64,000 nt of DNA. Origin: Quercus robur. Taxonomy: Eukaryota; Streptophyta; Magnoliopsida; Fagales; Fagaceae. The stretch lies in assembly GCF_932294415.1 (NCBI RefSeq), contig NC_065538.1, positions 25,259,957-25,323,956 of the forward strand, written 5' to 3'. The notes under the pieces are model-generated. The model was not told the DNA's origin. It did not search any database and saw only the letters and a program-made list of their open reading frames with translations. This document shows, piece after piece, positions 21,788 to 34,565 of the stretch (its first letter is position 1; each line of letters begins with the position of its first letter). The position numbers and the translations under genes are program-made.

Positions 21788-22410
21788 GGGGTTGTTGGGG
21801 GGTGGTGTAGGAAATTGTGTATTTGCATGCTGTGGTATATTATTTGTTAACATGGAGAGTATTGTGGTGGAGGAGAATCATTGTATGAGCAATGTTAATA
21901 CTTTCTCCAAGTCAGATGGGCTGTTTATTCAGATTAACTTGATATCTATAGATCTTGTTAGTGCTAACGATAAGAGTGATGCTGGTTTGTGTGAGCATTT
22001 TTCTATATGATCTTTATCACTTTTAGTCCCTACATAATTTCTAGGAGTTCTTTTCATAGCATATTGTCTTATTTTTGAATACCCAGCAATAGTAACCTGA
22101 TTTTTTCCTTTGGGCTAGGTCTATCTTTTTATTGTTCTCTGGGCATTGTAAAGTTCTATAAATTTCTTGAAGGTTTCCTCCTATGCACTTTTGTGTGGTT
22201 GAGTTCCTTTTTTTTGCAATAAAACTTTTTATGAATCACAAAATTATAAATCCTATTAATGATCATATATGTCTTATTTAATGCTCTAATTAATATTGTT
22301 ATCCTCATATTGAAAACTTAAAACTGACTAATTTTTTGGAGAAAATTTTGCAGTTTGACTGTAGTTGGCAAGTAATATGGAGTTGTATCTTGCATGGGTT
22401 AACAATGTTC
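21590..22410 (+). pseudogene. Duplicated gene fragment, copy B
   Basis: This matches copy A (8640-9250) closely over most of its length. From the ATG at 21852 the frame reads MESIVVEENHCMSNVNTFSK and stays open to 22010, ending ISIDLVSANDKSDAGLCEHFSI. It reads like a true 5' exon of about 50 codons. Relative to A it carries an extra roughly 190 bases after SDAG and a very long G run before the exon. I do not know the protein. Confidence 0.55.
21741..21786. repeat. 46-base pure G tract
   Basis: A T7 run is followed by 46 consecutive Gs, then more G-rich sequence to about 21806. Copy A at the equivalent spot has only four Gs. Confidence 0.95.
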
Positions 22411-22639
22411 AGCTCAGTAATTGCAGCTGTAAGTTTTGTTTATGGAATCTTCTTTCGTATTGTCAATATAGCTGTTGTAAGTTCTGTTTGTACAATCTTC
22501 TTTGGTAGTGTCAATCTTCTTTGATAGTCTCAGTATATTGAGGGTTCAAGTTCTTGTATATTTCTTCAACTTATTTTTATTTGAGCACCTTAAATTTTCA
22601 CCAAGCTTGACTCTTCTTTTTTGTTTGTGTACTACTTCT

Positions 22640-22930
22640 ACCTCAGTCTATGGGGTGGTTTTTTTGGGGCCTATTACTATATATCCTCTGTTTATTATTC
22701 AGTTTCTCTGTCCTAATTTCAAAGTCTATGCAAAGTCTTCTATAGTTATATGGGTCCAGATTTTCGAGTTTGCGTTTTAAAAAGTAGAAAGCAAGAAAAA
22801 CAATATCGTAGATTGTATAAAGTATGTGGTCTCCATTCCAATATTTTGCTAAGTTGTGGTATGACATGTTTATCATCTTTATGCAAGCTCTGATAACTAC
22901 TTTATCAGCAGTCTATTCCCTGCCTTAGGC
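22640..22930 (+). repeat. Repeat shared with 49640-49900
   Basis: Both segments contain GGTTTTTTTGGGGCCTATTA, GTTTATTATTC, AAAAGTAGAAAGCA and TTTTGCTAAGTT in the same order at close spacing. This marks a second pair of duplicated blocks in the window. Confidence 0.75.
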
Positions 22931-23226
22931 GTACGGCTGACTAGAATTTTTCTTTTCAAGTATTAAATCTCTTATGTCACTTGTGAGCATACACAACTAG
23001 TCAGTAATCTATGCAATGCATGAGAAAATTCAACAAATACAATTTATTTATTTATTTATAAATATAGAATCTAATAATTATGACAGTTATTAGATTGTGT
23101 TTGCATATAGAAATATTAATTCTATTATTTATAGAAAATATTATGTGCCAATATTCTAATGGAGTGTGTAAATATTTGAGGTTTATAAGGAATCTTTATA
23201 GAAATCTATATATATATATATATATA
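22930..23226. other. AT-rich stretch with a TA run, no gene
   Basis: Ends in a (TA)n run from about 23206. The Helitron 5' end is placed within this run after an A. Confidence 0.6.
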
Positions 23227-26200
23227 TCTATATATATATAAAAGCAGAAGCTGAGAGAAAATGAGTTCCTAGAATTAAGGAGAGAATGACAAATAGGAAA
23301 ACTCCCTACTTAAAATTCAGACATCTGTAACTTTAAAAAGCGATAGATTATATTGTTTTCAAAACACTAATACTGTTTGCCTGTAATTGTTTATATTAAA
23401 AAAAAGAAAATTTTAAAGGAAAAAAAAAACCGTAGAAATTAAAAAATCTTCCTAATATTGCGATTCAGAGAAAGGGAAAAAGGAAAAAACCCTACCCTCT
23501 TCACATCATTCTTCTTAATATTTTCTCTCTCTAAAAAACCCCTACCCATACTGCGATAGATGCGATCTCTTCACATCAAACTCTGCTAGGAAAAAAAAAA
23601 AAAAAAAAAACTTGCGCCACACTGGAGATTCGATTGCCCGACGATCGCTATCCTCTTTTGAGTTTTCCAGGTACGTTCTTCTCTCTCTTCCTCTCGCTCT
23701 TCTTCTCTCTATGAGTTTTTGTTGTTTCGGTTTTGAAATTTCTCTGTGATTTCGGGATAAATTTCCCCTGTTTCCGTCAATTTACTGAATATTTTAGATC
23801 TGTTTTGAGAGTTTAGAGAAATTTGGTTGGATTGATTTGTATTTAGGTATTTGGGTTTCATTAGGTTTTGATTTGATTTAGTTTCTCAGAAAACTAAAAA
23901 CTTTTGGGAGTATTTGGATTTAATTAATTTTGTGTTTGATTTTGGTTTAGTTTTAGCGTATTTACAATTGGCTTTGGATAATCGAGGTTTAGATGCCAAA
24001 AGTCCGAGAACGGTAGAGAGAGAGTCGGTTAGTCACAGAGTTCAAAGAGATCGACCACAAGTTTAGTCATCACCGTAAGCCTCCATCCACCACAAATTAA
24101 GTGTTTTTGGTTTTAATTTGGAGAATGAATAGGAAAAGAAAATCGAAAATCACAAATTCTTCCATTCGATTAGACACACATGGATAAACCTTTTCCTCCA
24201 TCAAATTGTTTACGCATATTAATTCCTTATTAATTTTTGTTGCTCTCTATCAATTGGTAAGCCCTATATCTTCTCTAAATTTCATTGACTTCTTATGCAT
24301 TTCATGCATGAAAGTAAGGTATTTCCATGCTCATACATAATAATTAATTTACCATTAGTCGAAACTTGGGTTAGTAGATTTTCATATGAATGTTTGGATT
24401 GTGAAAGGGAAGTTAGTCCTACCCATTGCATTCGGGTGTAAAAATTTGACAGAATTAAAATATGCTGTTGTTCTTGACAGTAGCAGGTTTAATTATGCAC
24501 TTGAAGTGTTCGATAAAATGCCTATAAGATGCATGCGTAATGGTTTATAAAGTTGTGAACAGAACAAATGTGTTAGGTATAGAATAATCAATAATGTGAA
24601 AAGAACAATTACTGTATCAAAAAAGGAAGAAAATGATAAATAAATTTTTAAAAGTATATAATGTGGAAAGAATAAATAATCACTCCAGTCTTGAAGTGTT
24701 GAAGAATAGGAAATCATGCACTTGATTTTCAAGTTTCACCAACTCTTGATTCTTATTAATACTTGAGTCTAAATTATAACCTGTTGTTAGATTGAGGGAT
24801 GAGTGACGTTATACTATTAAGGGCCATTTTGTTTGGTCAGCCAACTTTTTTGAGATGCTTCAGTGTGTTTTTAAGGTGCATGCAGTGAAAAGCGTTTTGT
24901 TACAAAGGATCACAATCCATTGAACACCATGTTTTACTTTTCCTCTGATAAATACGATGTGACATGGCAACTTGCATACATACTTTCATGTGCATGTTAT
25001 CACATTCTGCAGAACAGGGGGTGTAGAAATAGGTATGTAATATTGAGTTTCCTTTATCTAATTATTTATTGTTAGCTCACCAAAAACATAAATATACTTT
25101 CAAACCATTAATATTGAAATATGTCATGCTTTTATTTTGTTGCTTTGTTGAGAAACTTTAATAGGCAGAACAGTCATAATTATACTTCAAGTTGAACAAT
25201 TATATGTCTACAAATCACATTTACAAATACACTAAGAGAGCAGTGTGCAACTGAACTATCTATCTTAATTGATTCTCTTACGCCCTGCAGAAATATCTTC
25301 TAAGAGTGGGCCACAACTTTACTTGCAATGTTAAGACTGATTAGTGTCTGAGTGTCTTAGCTATGTCCGAGTCGATTGAGATGGCTCTATTAGAATCATA
25401 CACAATTAAGGGTTTTTGGTTATTATTTGCTGAATCAATTAGAGGTTAATTATTAATTTTGCTTATTTGTTTATGTTAAATTTTACTATTCAGTGTAGCT
25501 CAATGATTACATTGTGTTGGTTTTGAAGGATTTGAATTTCTATTTGTGATGATTATATAATCATTAATTTCAGTTCTTATTTCACATCCTCACCGCTATT
25601 TTTTGTTATTTGAATTTGAATAAAAATCCGGACATTTATTCTTTTTCTTTCAATGTTTTGACCTCAAGTTATAATCTTTAATTATTTACTGTTATTAGAG
25701 ACAATCTAATTTATTAGATGATTTGTTTTTTTATTCATTAGGGACAGTCTAAAACATGATAGTTGCTCAATAATGATTGGTTTCTAAACCTTTTTTTTTT
25801 TCAATGTTTGTAGCTTTTGATATTTTCGGCTGCTTTGAATAAGTATATAATAGTTTTCTTATAAGATTTTATTACTTCCTATTGGCTTCTCTTTTATATA
25901 TGGTTGTTACAGCCATTTCTTGAGTTCTTCCTATTGGCTTTTCTTTTATATATGGTTGTTACAGCCATTACTTGAGTTCTTCTTTTATCTCAATCGAAAA
26001 ATATGAGTTCTAATTTTCTCCATTTTTATTATTATTATTATTTTTTTCTCCATTTAAGAGATTTTTGTTAGGATTCCACTTTTCTTTTCTGATTGTGTTT
26101 ATGTTTTGTATAATAGATGATTTAAGATCTGAATGTTTGAAGAGTAAATTTATTTTGTAATTTTTAATAAGTAAAATGTTTTGTTTTTAATGTCAATTAC

Positions 26201-26639
26201 TGAGTTTTGAATGTAAATTTTTTTGTTATTTCCTTATTGATATGTCTTTAATTTACTAGAATAGTTATAAGACTTTGTTTCTTTTAATTTTTTTACTGTT
26301 CAGACTATTAGATTCAGTTTATTGGGAGGCTTTTTTAAATGTTGTTGTTAGATTTTTTTTATTTTGTTTACTTATTTATTTTTATTGTGTGTATCTTAGT
26401 GTTTTGGATTGAGTTCTTATAGATGCTTTAGTTTTATTTATTTATCTTATGAATAGAAGATTACATAATAGTGAGTGAAAAGTTTCAGGGATTCCATTTA
26501 TATAAAATTGAAGAGGAAGGAATATTTGATTAAATAAAGGATTTTTAATATATTTCATTTATATAAACCTGCTATGTTTTCTGAAATTTAAATAATTATA
26601 ATTAATTTTGTTGCAGCTCATTTTTGACTTTTAAAAAAT
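23227..26639 (+). other. Helitron 5' leader
   Basis: No coding region. A 5'-UTR-like pyrimidine-rich exon ends at the CAG/GTACGT near 23670, suggesting a leader intron. The rest is T-rich. It contains a 52-base tandem duplication at 25875-25978. Confidence 0.5.
25875..25978. repeat. 52-base tandem duplication
   Basis: Two head-to-tail copies start at 25875 and 25927 (CTTCCTATTGGCTT...GGTTGTTACAGCCAT) with only a couple of differences. Confidence 0.9.
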
Positions 26640-29600
26640 ATGAAAAATGCAAAGCAAGCACGATTAAGAAGACAGATGCTAATGATTCAGAGAAGATCCG
26701 GCAGAAAATGGCATGAAAAGAAAAATAGTTTACAAAATAAGTTTACCCAGGCGAGGAAATCCAGGAAAATGGTCATTGCTGAAAATAGGAAAAAAAACAA
26801 GAAGAATAGAACAGCATTAACTCATGACTGCTCTATGTTGCATTCACCTGGTACAAATATGGATTCTTATACATCAAGAGGTTCGTTTCTCTTACTGCCA
26901 CATTCGATTTATAAATACTTTAAACATTGCTTCATAAAAATTAGAACATAACACTTTCAATTGACATTTGATTATTAGATATTCATATTGACATGGAACA
27001 TTCCTATGAAGAAACTAGAATGAACATAAGTACAGATGATACTTTGGTAGAAGATGGATTCAATAATTGTGATATACCTCAAGAAATCCAAGAATCAGAA
27101 AATGAGAGTGATTGTGAAGAATTTCCAAGTAAATAACTTAACTTAAATTTACAAGGAAAAAAAATATTGATATTCATTTTTGTTTACATTATTATTGTTG
27201 TTCTTATATTTTAAAATTCTTATAGGAAAATTTACTGAACCTTGGAATTTTGGCTCGCCTTCTTATGTATGCGTGCATTGTGGATCAATTTTATGGTATG
27301 AAGAGAGAACAGTCAAATCTAAGAGGCCTAGGAACCCAAAATTTTCTCTCTGTTGTATGGAGGGTAAGGTTAAGTTACCTTTGCTTAGGAAAGCACCTCC
27401 TCTTATAGATGACCTTTTAGATCCTGTTGGTAGTGATCGATCTAAAACGTTCAGAACTCTAATCAGAACTTATAATGCAATGTTTGCAATGACATCTATG
27501 GGTGGTAAAGTAGATACTAGAATTAACGATGGAAGACACCCTTACATTTTTAAACTTAATGGCCAAAACCATCATAGAATTGGAACTCTTCTTCCTAATG
27601 ATGGTCAGGATCCACAATTTGCACAATTATATTTCTATGATACTGAAAATGAAGTTCAACATAGAATGAACGTCTTTAGCAATGGTCAAATTAATAGTGA
27701 CCTTGATCCATCTATTGTTAAAGCATTGGTCCAAATGTTTGATGAATCAAATACTTTGGTGAAGATATTTCGGATGTCTAGAGACCGTTTCATTAATACT
27801 GATGTTCACCAGTTAAGATTACGTCTTATTGGCTCCCGAACTACAGATGGAAGAGAATATAACCTGCCTACATGTTCAGAAATTGCAGCAATTATCGTTG
27901 GTGATATTGGTGCTGAAAATGCACATCGCGATATTATTGTTGAATTAAAAGATGGAGGATTACAACGTATTAATGTGTTGCATCCTTCATACATGGCATT
28001 ACAATATCCCCTTTTGTTCCCATATGGTGAGGATGGTTTTAGACTCGGCATTTTGTATAGTAATGTAGATGGAATCAGAACTGATACAACTGATTCTGTT
28101 ACAATGAGAGAATACTATGCATATCGATTGCAAGAACGTGAACATGAGGGACATACACTGATATATGGTGGTAGATTGTTTCAACAATTTAATGTAGATG
28201 CCTACACATGTATAGAAGAAATCAGGCTTATGTGGGTAAAAGAGAACCAAGACAAATTAAGGATAGAATTGTATAAAGGATTGAAAGATGCAGTTATGAG
28301 AGGAGATACCACCCCTGCATCTTCAGGCAAAAGATTTGTTCTACCTTCAAGTTTCACTGGAAGTCCAAGGTATATGATTGAAAACTATCAAGATGCAATG
28401 GCGATCTGTAGATGGGCAGGTTATCCGGACCTTTTTATTACCTTCACATGCAACACAAAATGGCCAGAAATTGATCTTTTCCTATCTAGGAAACCTGGAC
28501 AGAAAGTAGAAGATCGGCCTGATGTGGTTGCAAGAGTGTTCAAGATAAAGCTTGATCAACTCTTAAATGATTTAAAGCATGGCCAACACTTTGGGAAAGT
28601 AATTGCAGGTATTCTAAACTTTATATTGAAAATATTTTTCCCTTCTTTACTTGGCTTAATAATTAATCTATACAAATGTAACTAACTTACTGTTTTGGTG
28701 CTAGTTGTCTACACTGTTGAATATCAAAAAAGAGGGTTACCTCATGCACACATTTTACTTTTTCTACATCATGATGACAAGCATCCTACAGCAGCAGAAA
28801 TTGATAGAATAATTTCAGCAGAAATTCCAGATTTCAATGAAGAACCTTTACTTTATGAAGCTGTCAAACAATATATGGTCCATGGTCCTTGCGGTTCTAT
28901 TAATTCAAGGGCAAGCTGTATGATTGAAAACAGATGTACAAAACACTTCCCTAAAAAATTTTGTTCGCAAACAACTGTTGATGAAGATGGTTTCCCAGTA
29001 TATAGAAGAAGGAATAATGGAAGATTCGTTGAAAGAAATCAGGTCAGACTTGATAATCGATTTATAGTTCCACATAATATTGATCTGTTGGTGAAATTTC
29101 AAGCACACATAAATGTCGAGTGGTGTAATCGTTCAAGATCTATAAAGTATTTATTTAAATATATAACAAAAGGGCCTGATCGTGCAACTTTGATTCTTGA
29201 AGAAAATTTACATGTTGATTCTTCTACTGGAATGCAACATATGACAGATACTGATGAAGTTAAGACATATTTAAATTGTAGATATGTGTCTGCCATAGAG
29301 GCATGTTGGAGGATATTTGAATTTGCAATTCACCATCGAGAGCCTGCTGTTCGAAGACTCAGTTTTCACAATGAGGACGAACAACCAGTTGTTTTTGAAG
29401 ATACTGATTATTTAAATAATGTTGTGGACAAGCCAGATATCGGAAAAAGCAAATTTACAGAATGGATGAAAGCGAATGCATTGTATGAAGAAGCAAGGGA
29501 ATTGACTTATTCTGAATTTCCTACTAAATGGGTTTGGCATAGAAAAGACAAAGAATGGAAATTGAGAAAATCTGGAAGATGTATTGGGCGTATATATTAT

Positions 29601-30485
29601 GCTCATCCTGCAAGTGGAGAACGGTTTTATTTGCGGATGCTACTTAATGTTATTAAAGGAGCTAGATCATTTAAGGAAATACGAACTATAAATAATATTG
29701 TATATCCAACTTTCAGATCAACATGTTATGCACTTGGTTTGCTTGATGATGATAAAGAGTGGCACGAAGCTTTGAATCATGCATCGTATTGGGCTTCAGG
29801 AAAACAACTACGAGAACTTTTTGTCACAATGTTGATTTTTTGTGAGGTTGCAGATCCATATAAATTATGGATTTCAAATTGGCAGTTGTTATCTGAGGAC
29901 ATTTTGCATCGTCAAAGAACAGTTTTACGATATGACAACCTACATCTTGATGACTCTCAATTACAGAACTACGCACTATGTGAAATTGAACAGATTTTGG
30001 TAAAGAGTGGCAGATCTTTGCATGAATTTGAGTCAATACCATATCCAAATACATTACTTCTCAGACAAAGTAACAATAGAGTATTACAAGAAGAATTGGA
30101 TTATGATAGAAACTCTTTGGCAGCAGAACATATTAAACTTTTTTCTGCTCTTAATACTGATCAAAGAAAGGTATATGATGAAGTAATTTATTCTGTTTCA
30201 GAAAATAAAGGTGGCTTCTTTTTTGTTTATGGACATGGAGGAACTGGAAAGACTTATCTTTGGAAAACCATTATATGCCGATTGCGCTCAGAAGGGAAGA
30301 TAGTTATTGCAATTGCAACATCTGGAATTGCTGCATTATTGTTGCCTGGAGGGAGAACAGCTCATTCAAGATTTCAAATACCAATAAATGTAACAGACAG
30401 TTCAACTTGCGGTATTAAACAAGGTTCACAAATTGCAGAACTTATGACAAAAGCAAGTCTTATTATTAGAGACACAAGAGAATGA
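26640..30485 (+). CDS. Helitron Rep/PIF1-helicase, C-terminally truncated
   Basis: Rolling-circle replication initiator with a fused helicase. Exons by GT..AG borders: 26640-26880, 26979-27128, 27226-28608, 28705 onward. Joining them keeps one frame of about 1185 codons without a stop. The N-terminus is basic. The Helitron-like N domain includes RYMIENYQDAMAICRWAGYP and FITFTCNTKWPEI. After the third intron comes the HUH motif (LPHAHIL; H codons 28743-28751), then the two catalytic tyrosines of KYLFKYITKG (29148 and 29160). The helicase part has Walker A GHGGTGKT (30231-30254) and motif Ia (ATSGIAALLLPGG). The protein then reads LIIRDTRE and stops, exactly where motif II (WDEAP) is expected. 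Everything distal of the helicase is missing, so it cannot unwind DNA by itself. Confidence 0.9.
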
Positions 30486-33400
30486 TCGTTACATCGTTTG
30501 AAGATTCTTTTAATAACTGTTTGGAATAAGCCAATACAGAAGGAGAGAGGACGATAGAGAGACGGTAAGTCTGAATAACCATGAGAGACAGAAAGATAAA
30601 TTTGAGGGGTGCCATACAAGTTCTGTCATCACCATTAGGGCTGCTGCCCATAAGTTTTGTTTCTAAGTGGGGTCTTTTTTGGGAGAATCATTTGGGCATT
30701 ATTTATGATTCAGGTATTTTGGTTTGATTGGTTATGATTTAGGTTTTTTGGTTAGGAGTAGTTTTGTTTAATTTATGTAAATAGGCGGGTTAGATCTTAC
30801 CCTATTGTCTTCTTAAGGTTTGCTATCAATTTAGGGATTTGAAATCAGGGAAACAACCTAGAAGATCAAAATCTAAATGAATTGTTATTAGGAATTTTTA
30901 GTTTCTGGGTTTAGTATCAAATTCTAACTGAATTGTTATTAGGAATTTTCAATTTCTGGGTTTTGTTCCTTTGCTTTCATGAATTTCAGTTTCATATTTT
31001 GTTTTGTTTTGTTTTTGCCTATTTGGGTTGCATTCGTTTTGGGTATCTGTTTAAAATCAACATGCATGACTTTTTGTTTATGTTGTTTTTTTATTACAAT
31101 TGGTATTTATTTCATTCCTTCTTTCTATGTTTTTGTTTCTAATGTTCTCTTTGTTCGTTTTTGTCAAGTTATTTGAGTGCTTTTTATTAAAAAAATTAAA
31201 ATTAAAATTTAATTTTTTCCCCTGCAGTTGCGATACATAGGCTATAGTTCACAGATCATAGTGATTGAGGCATTGCATTAGAACGAGTACCCAAAATTTT
31301 GAAAGATAAGTTTTTACAAATGTTAACTTTTAAAAATCCACACCGGTTCAGTATGTAACCACTCTATCTGCCTTCTTATATACTGTTTCTTCTCTTCAAT
31401 TTTTCCCTTTTTTGGTTATGCTCTTTTTCCTCTGCGGTAAGAAACCCAGTGACGCTTGAAAGAACAGGGGCCTGCCTTCACTAGCCTGCCACCACTGGTT
31501 AGCCAGCGAAACCACTATTGGTAAAACTGATTTCTTTCTTTCTTCCCTTTCAGTTGTACTGCTTTGGATTTTATTTCTTAATCTTCTTCTCCTTTACTAT
31601 TATAGAGTGAATTGGAGAATTGGACCTTTACTTAGTAGTAGTTGGATTTGAAATAAACTCATTTTATTTTGTAGAATAGATTAGGTGATTATGTTGGTTG
31701 TCATTACTCATTAGGATGTTATTATCTCATTAGCCAATTGTTTCGGCTATTTTAATTCTAATTAGTTTGCTATTTGAATTATTTTCAATTGGATGTAATC
31801 CATATCATGGCTGTATTTTATATGGAAAAGTGTAGAAATAAAGATCATTAGAAAAATTAAACCAGCACTATCTCTTTTCTCTCATTAAGGAGATTAGACA
31901 TCTCAAATTGACTAAAATCCTTTGTTCTTTTCGGTTGCTAAGGAAATTTTGCATGCAGGTTACTCATATGCAGTCAACGGATAATTTTGATAGAGGAGGT
32001 ACAGTACTTTGTCCTAATTTACTGTTGGTAAATGTATGATATAACACATAAAGTTGTTAATCTAAGTATTTTTTATATACTCTTTTTTTGTGTCTTCATC
32101 AGCATTGTTGCTAATGATGCTTATTACAAAGCCCGTTTTTTTTTCTATTTTCATTGGTGGATAGGATTTTCTTTTTTGTGAATTTATGGTTTTCATTTGG
32201 TAAAAGTTTGGGTTTTAATTATTACCAATATGAGAGGGTGAAAAACTATTCTCTTTCTTTGAATAGTGATCATCTCAATTTGTAAAAGAAACTCTAAATT
32301 CCACTATTGGCTACAACCTGCTAAATCTTCTAATTGTTGATGAATGCTACAAGATCTCATGTTACTTCATCGGTAGATAAGATTTTATTTTTAGCGAATT
32401 TATGTATTTCAATTGGTATAAGTTTGGGCTTTAAGTTTTCCAAAAATGAGTGGATTTAAAACTGTTCTCTTTCTTTGAATTTGTTTTCAATACCATCAGA
32501 TTTTTTGGTAATTGTATTGTCAAAGCTATTCATATGTTTTTGTATTTTAATATGCAATTACCAGTATTGTTTAGTGCCTATGATTATGTTTGATGATAAG
32601 TTAGAATTAAAGCTTTTAATTTTGAATGAAAAAGTCTATCTTTATATAGGTTCTCAAAAAATATAATTGGGAAACTTTTTTACAACAATGGAGAGGGGAA
32701 ATTTGAACCGTGTTTATCCTATAAATTAAAGCAACTACCTTATGCAATAAACATATAAATATAATGCATTTTGGCTAAATTTTGATGCGTTTTGGGATGA
32801 TGCAATTATGTAATTTGATTTATGTTATCAAGCGAAAAGTTGGTAGGCAATCTGTCACTAACATAGGCTTTATTACTTTTTTAGGACTTCACCTTTCTTA
32901 TATGAGACACTGTACTTTTTTGTATTTGTGTTTAGGACTTACTATGACTTCTGTTAAATACCTTTTCGCACTGATCTTATTTTAAAATATTTTTCAATGC
33001 CTTTTTTTAGTGTATACTGCCATGCACATGATCATGAAGATTAGTTTTCTGGTGGTTATTAATTTATGTTATTGAATCACACTTAATACAGAATACCTCT
33101 TTGGCCTTCAAATAGTGACATGCATTGATCTCAAACGATATGGTTTATGTATACTGTTTATCTTTCTTTCTTTCTTTCTTTTTGAGAAAGATTGTTTATC
33201 TTAATTGATTGTTAGATTACCAAAATCTTCAATTTATTTATTTATTTTTTCTCCTCTGTTTTTTAATTCAGTTACTTCTTCATTCTGCAGCCTTTGAAAT
33301 GATTTGGTTTTGCTTGGAATATTTGGATTTGTTTTTTTAGGGTACTCTAGACTTATAATTCAAAGGCTATAATATTTAGATTGTTTTAATAGTTGGGCTT

Positions 33401-34565
33401 CTAATTAATATACAATAGATTTATCTTAAGTGTGTTAACAGTGTTTGCATGACTGTTGACTGAGTTCTTTGGCATGATACGTGTTTGAAAACATGTCTTA
33501 TAGACCTGCATTTTATTTCCTTAGTATTATATTGTTTAGAAAATATAATACCATTAAGATGATTGCACTATTGACTCATAAAATAGATGCCTACAAAAGA
33601 GAAAGCAAAGGGTAGCCCATAGCTGTATGATGCCAGTTACTATATCTTTGATCCATTTTTTCCCCAGTAATATGTTTGAAATATGCCTAAAGGAAGACCT
33701 CCAAACCACAGCCACCCCCTTATACTTTTAAGGGCTAGAATATAAATGAAAACAACATGGAAAGTGTACCAATAGTAGTTTTACATAAATATCTTTTTAG
33801 AGTAAACTTACTAGAATTAAGATACTTACTTCAATGCTTTTGACTAGCTCAGTATAGGGTGATTTCTTAGGTTTTGTATGTCTAAATATTGTAGTGCTCT
33901 TTACGCTTAAACTCACATGACTCAATTAAAATATATAAATAAAGGATCCTATTGTGCATCTTTGATTAGCAAAATATATAGTTAGGATTCTCTTTTCTTT
34001 TGTTTTTCTGTTTTGGCTATGTTTTCTAACCAGTTTGCCTAATTTGTATTTCTGAGGTTTTTAATTCAGTCTACCTCAAAGATTATATTGTTTTGATTTT
34101 GAGGGAATTTGAATTTGAATTTATGATGATTCTAAAATTGTTCATTGCAATTTCAAGCTGAGTTTTTACATATGGTTTATGGTCTCCATCATTTTTCCCT
34201 ACAGGTGTTTGTGGGTCTTGGTGTAATAATTGATAGTAGTGGAATACCTATAATGCCAAAGTATGTATCTTAATTCTTAAAATTATAGGTACTAATTCTA
34301 AAATAGTTCGTTTACTGTCAAAATGATTGGATATGTAGTTTTATAATTTTTTTCTTTCCATAAATTAGTTCATTAATATAATGCCTAATTTTATTTCATT
34401 GTCCAAAGTATATATACTCAATTTTAATATGAATGACCTTCATTATAACCACTATGTTCCTTTTTATTGATCACTTATATACAAAATGAAGTAGCAGTGC
34501 TAAATTATGTTATTAAACTTGAGTTTGGTGTTACTCAACCTTCAAATGTTTTTATTTTTTATGGT
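30486..34565. other. Noncoding DNA within the Helitron region
   Basis: No gene. T-rich with a short TTTC microsatellite at 33163-33181. Around 34060-34150 the sequence resembles 25490-25580 of the Helitron leader (CTCAA.GATTA.ATTGT.TTG, then TTATGATGATT), so part of this is Helitron leader from another copy. One clean exon-like island lies at 34205-34260. Confidence 0.5.
34205..34260 (+). other. Exon-like island, possible captured host exon
   Basis: Preceded by CCCTACAG and followed by GTATGTATCT, both strong plant splice sites. The 56 bases read VFVGLGVIIDSSGIPIMPK in one open frame. It has none of the Helitron protein motifs, so it may be host sequence picked up by the element. Parent gene not recognised. 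Confidence 0.4.

Noticed and set aside
21662..21850. Glycine-rich ORF
   Set aside because: It is only the translation of the G tract; the sister copy has no such ORF.
26000..26600. Short exons in the T-rich Helitron leader
   Set aside because: Splice-like words are frequent in T-rich DNA and no open reading supports them.
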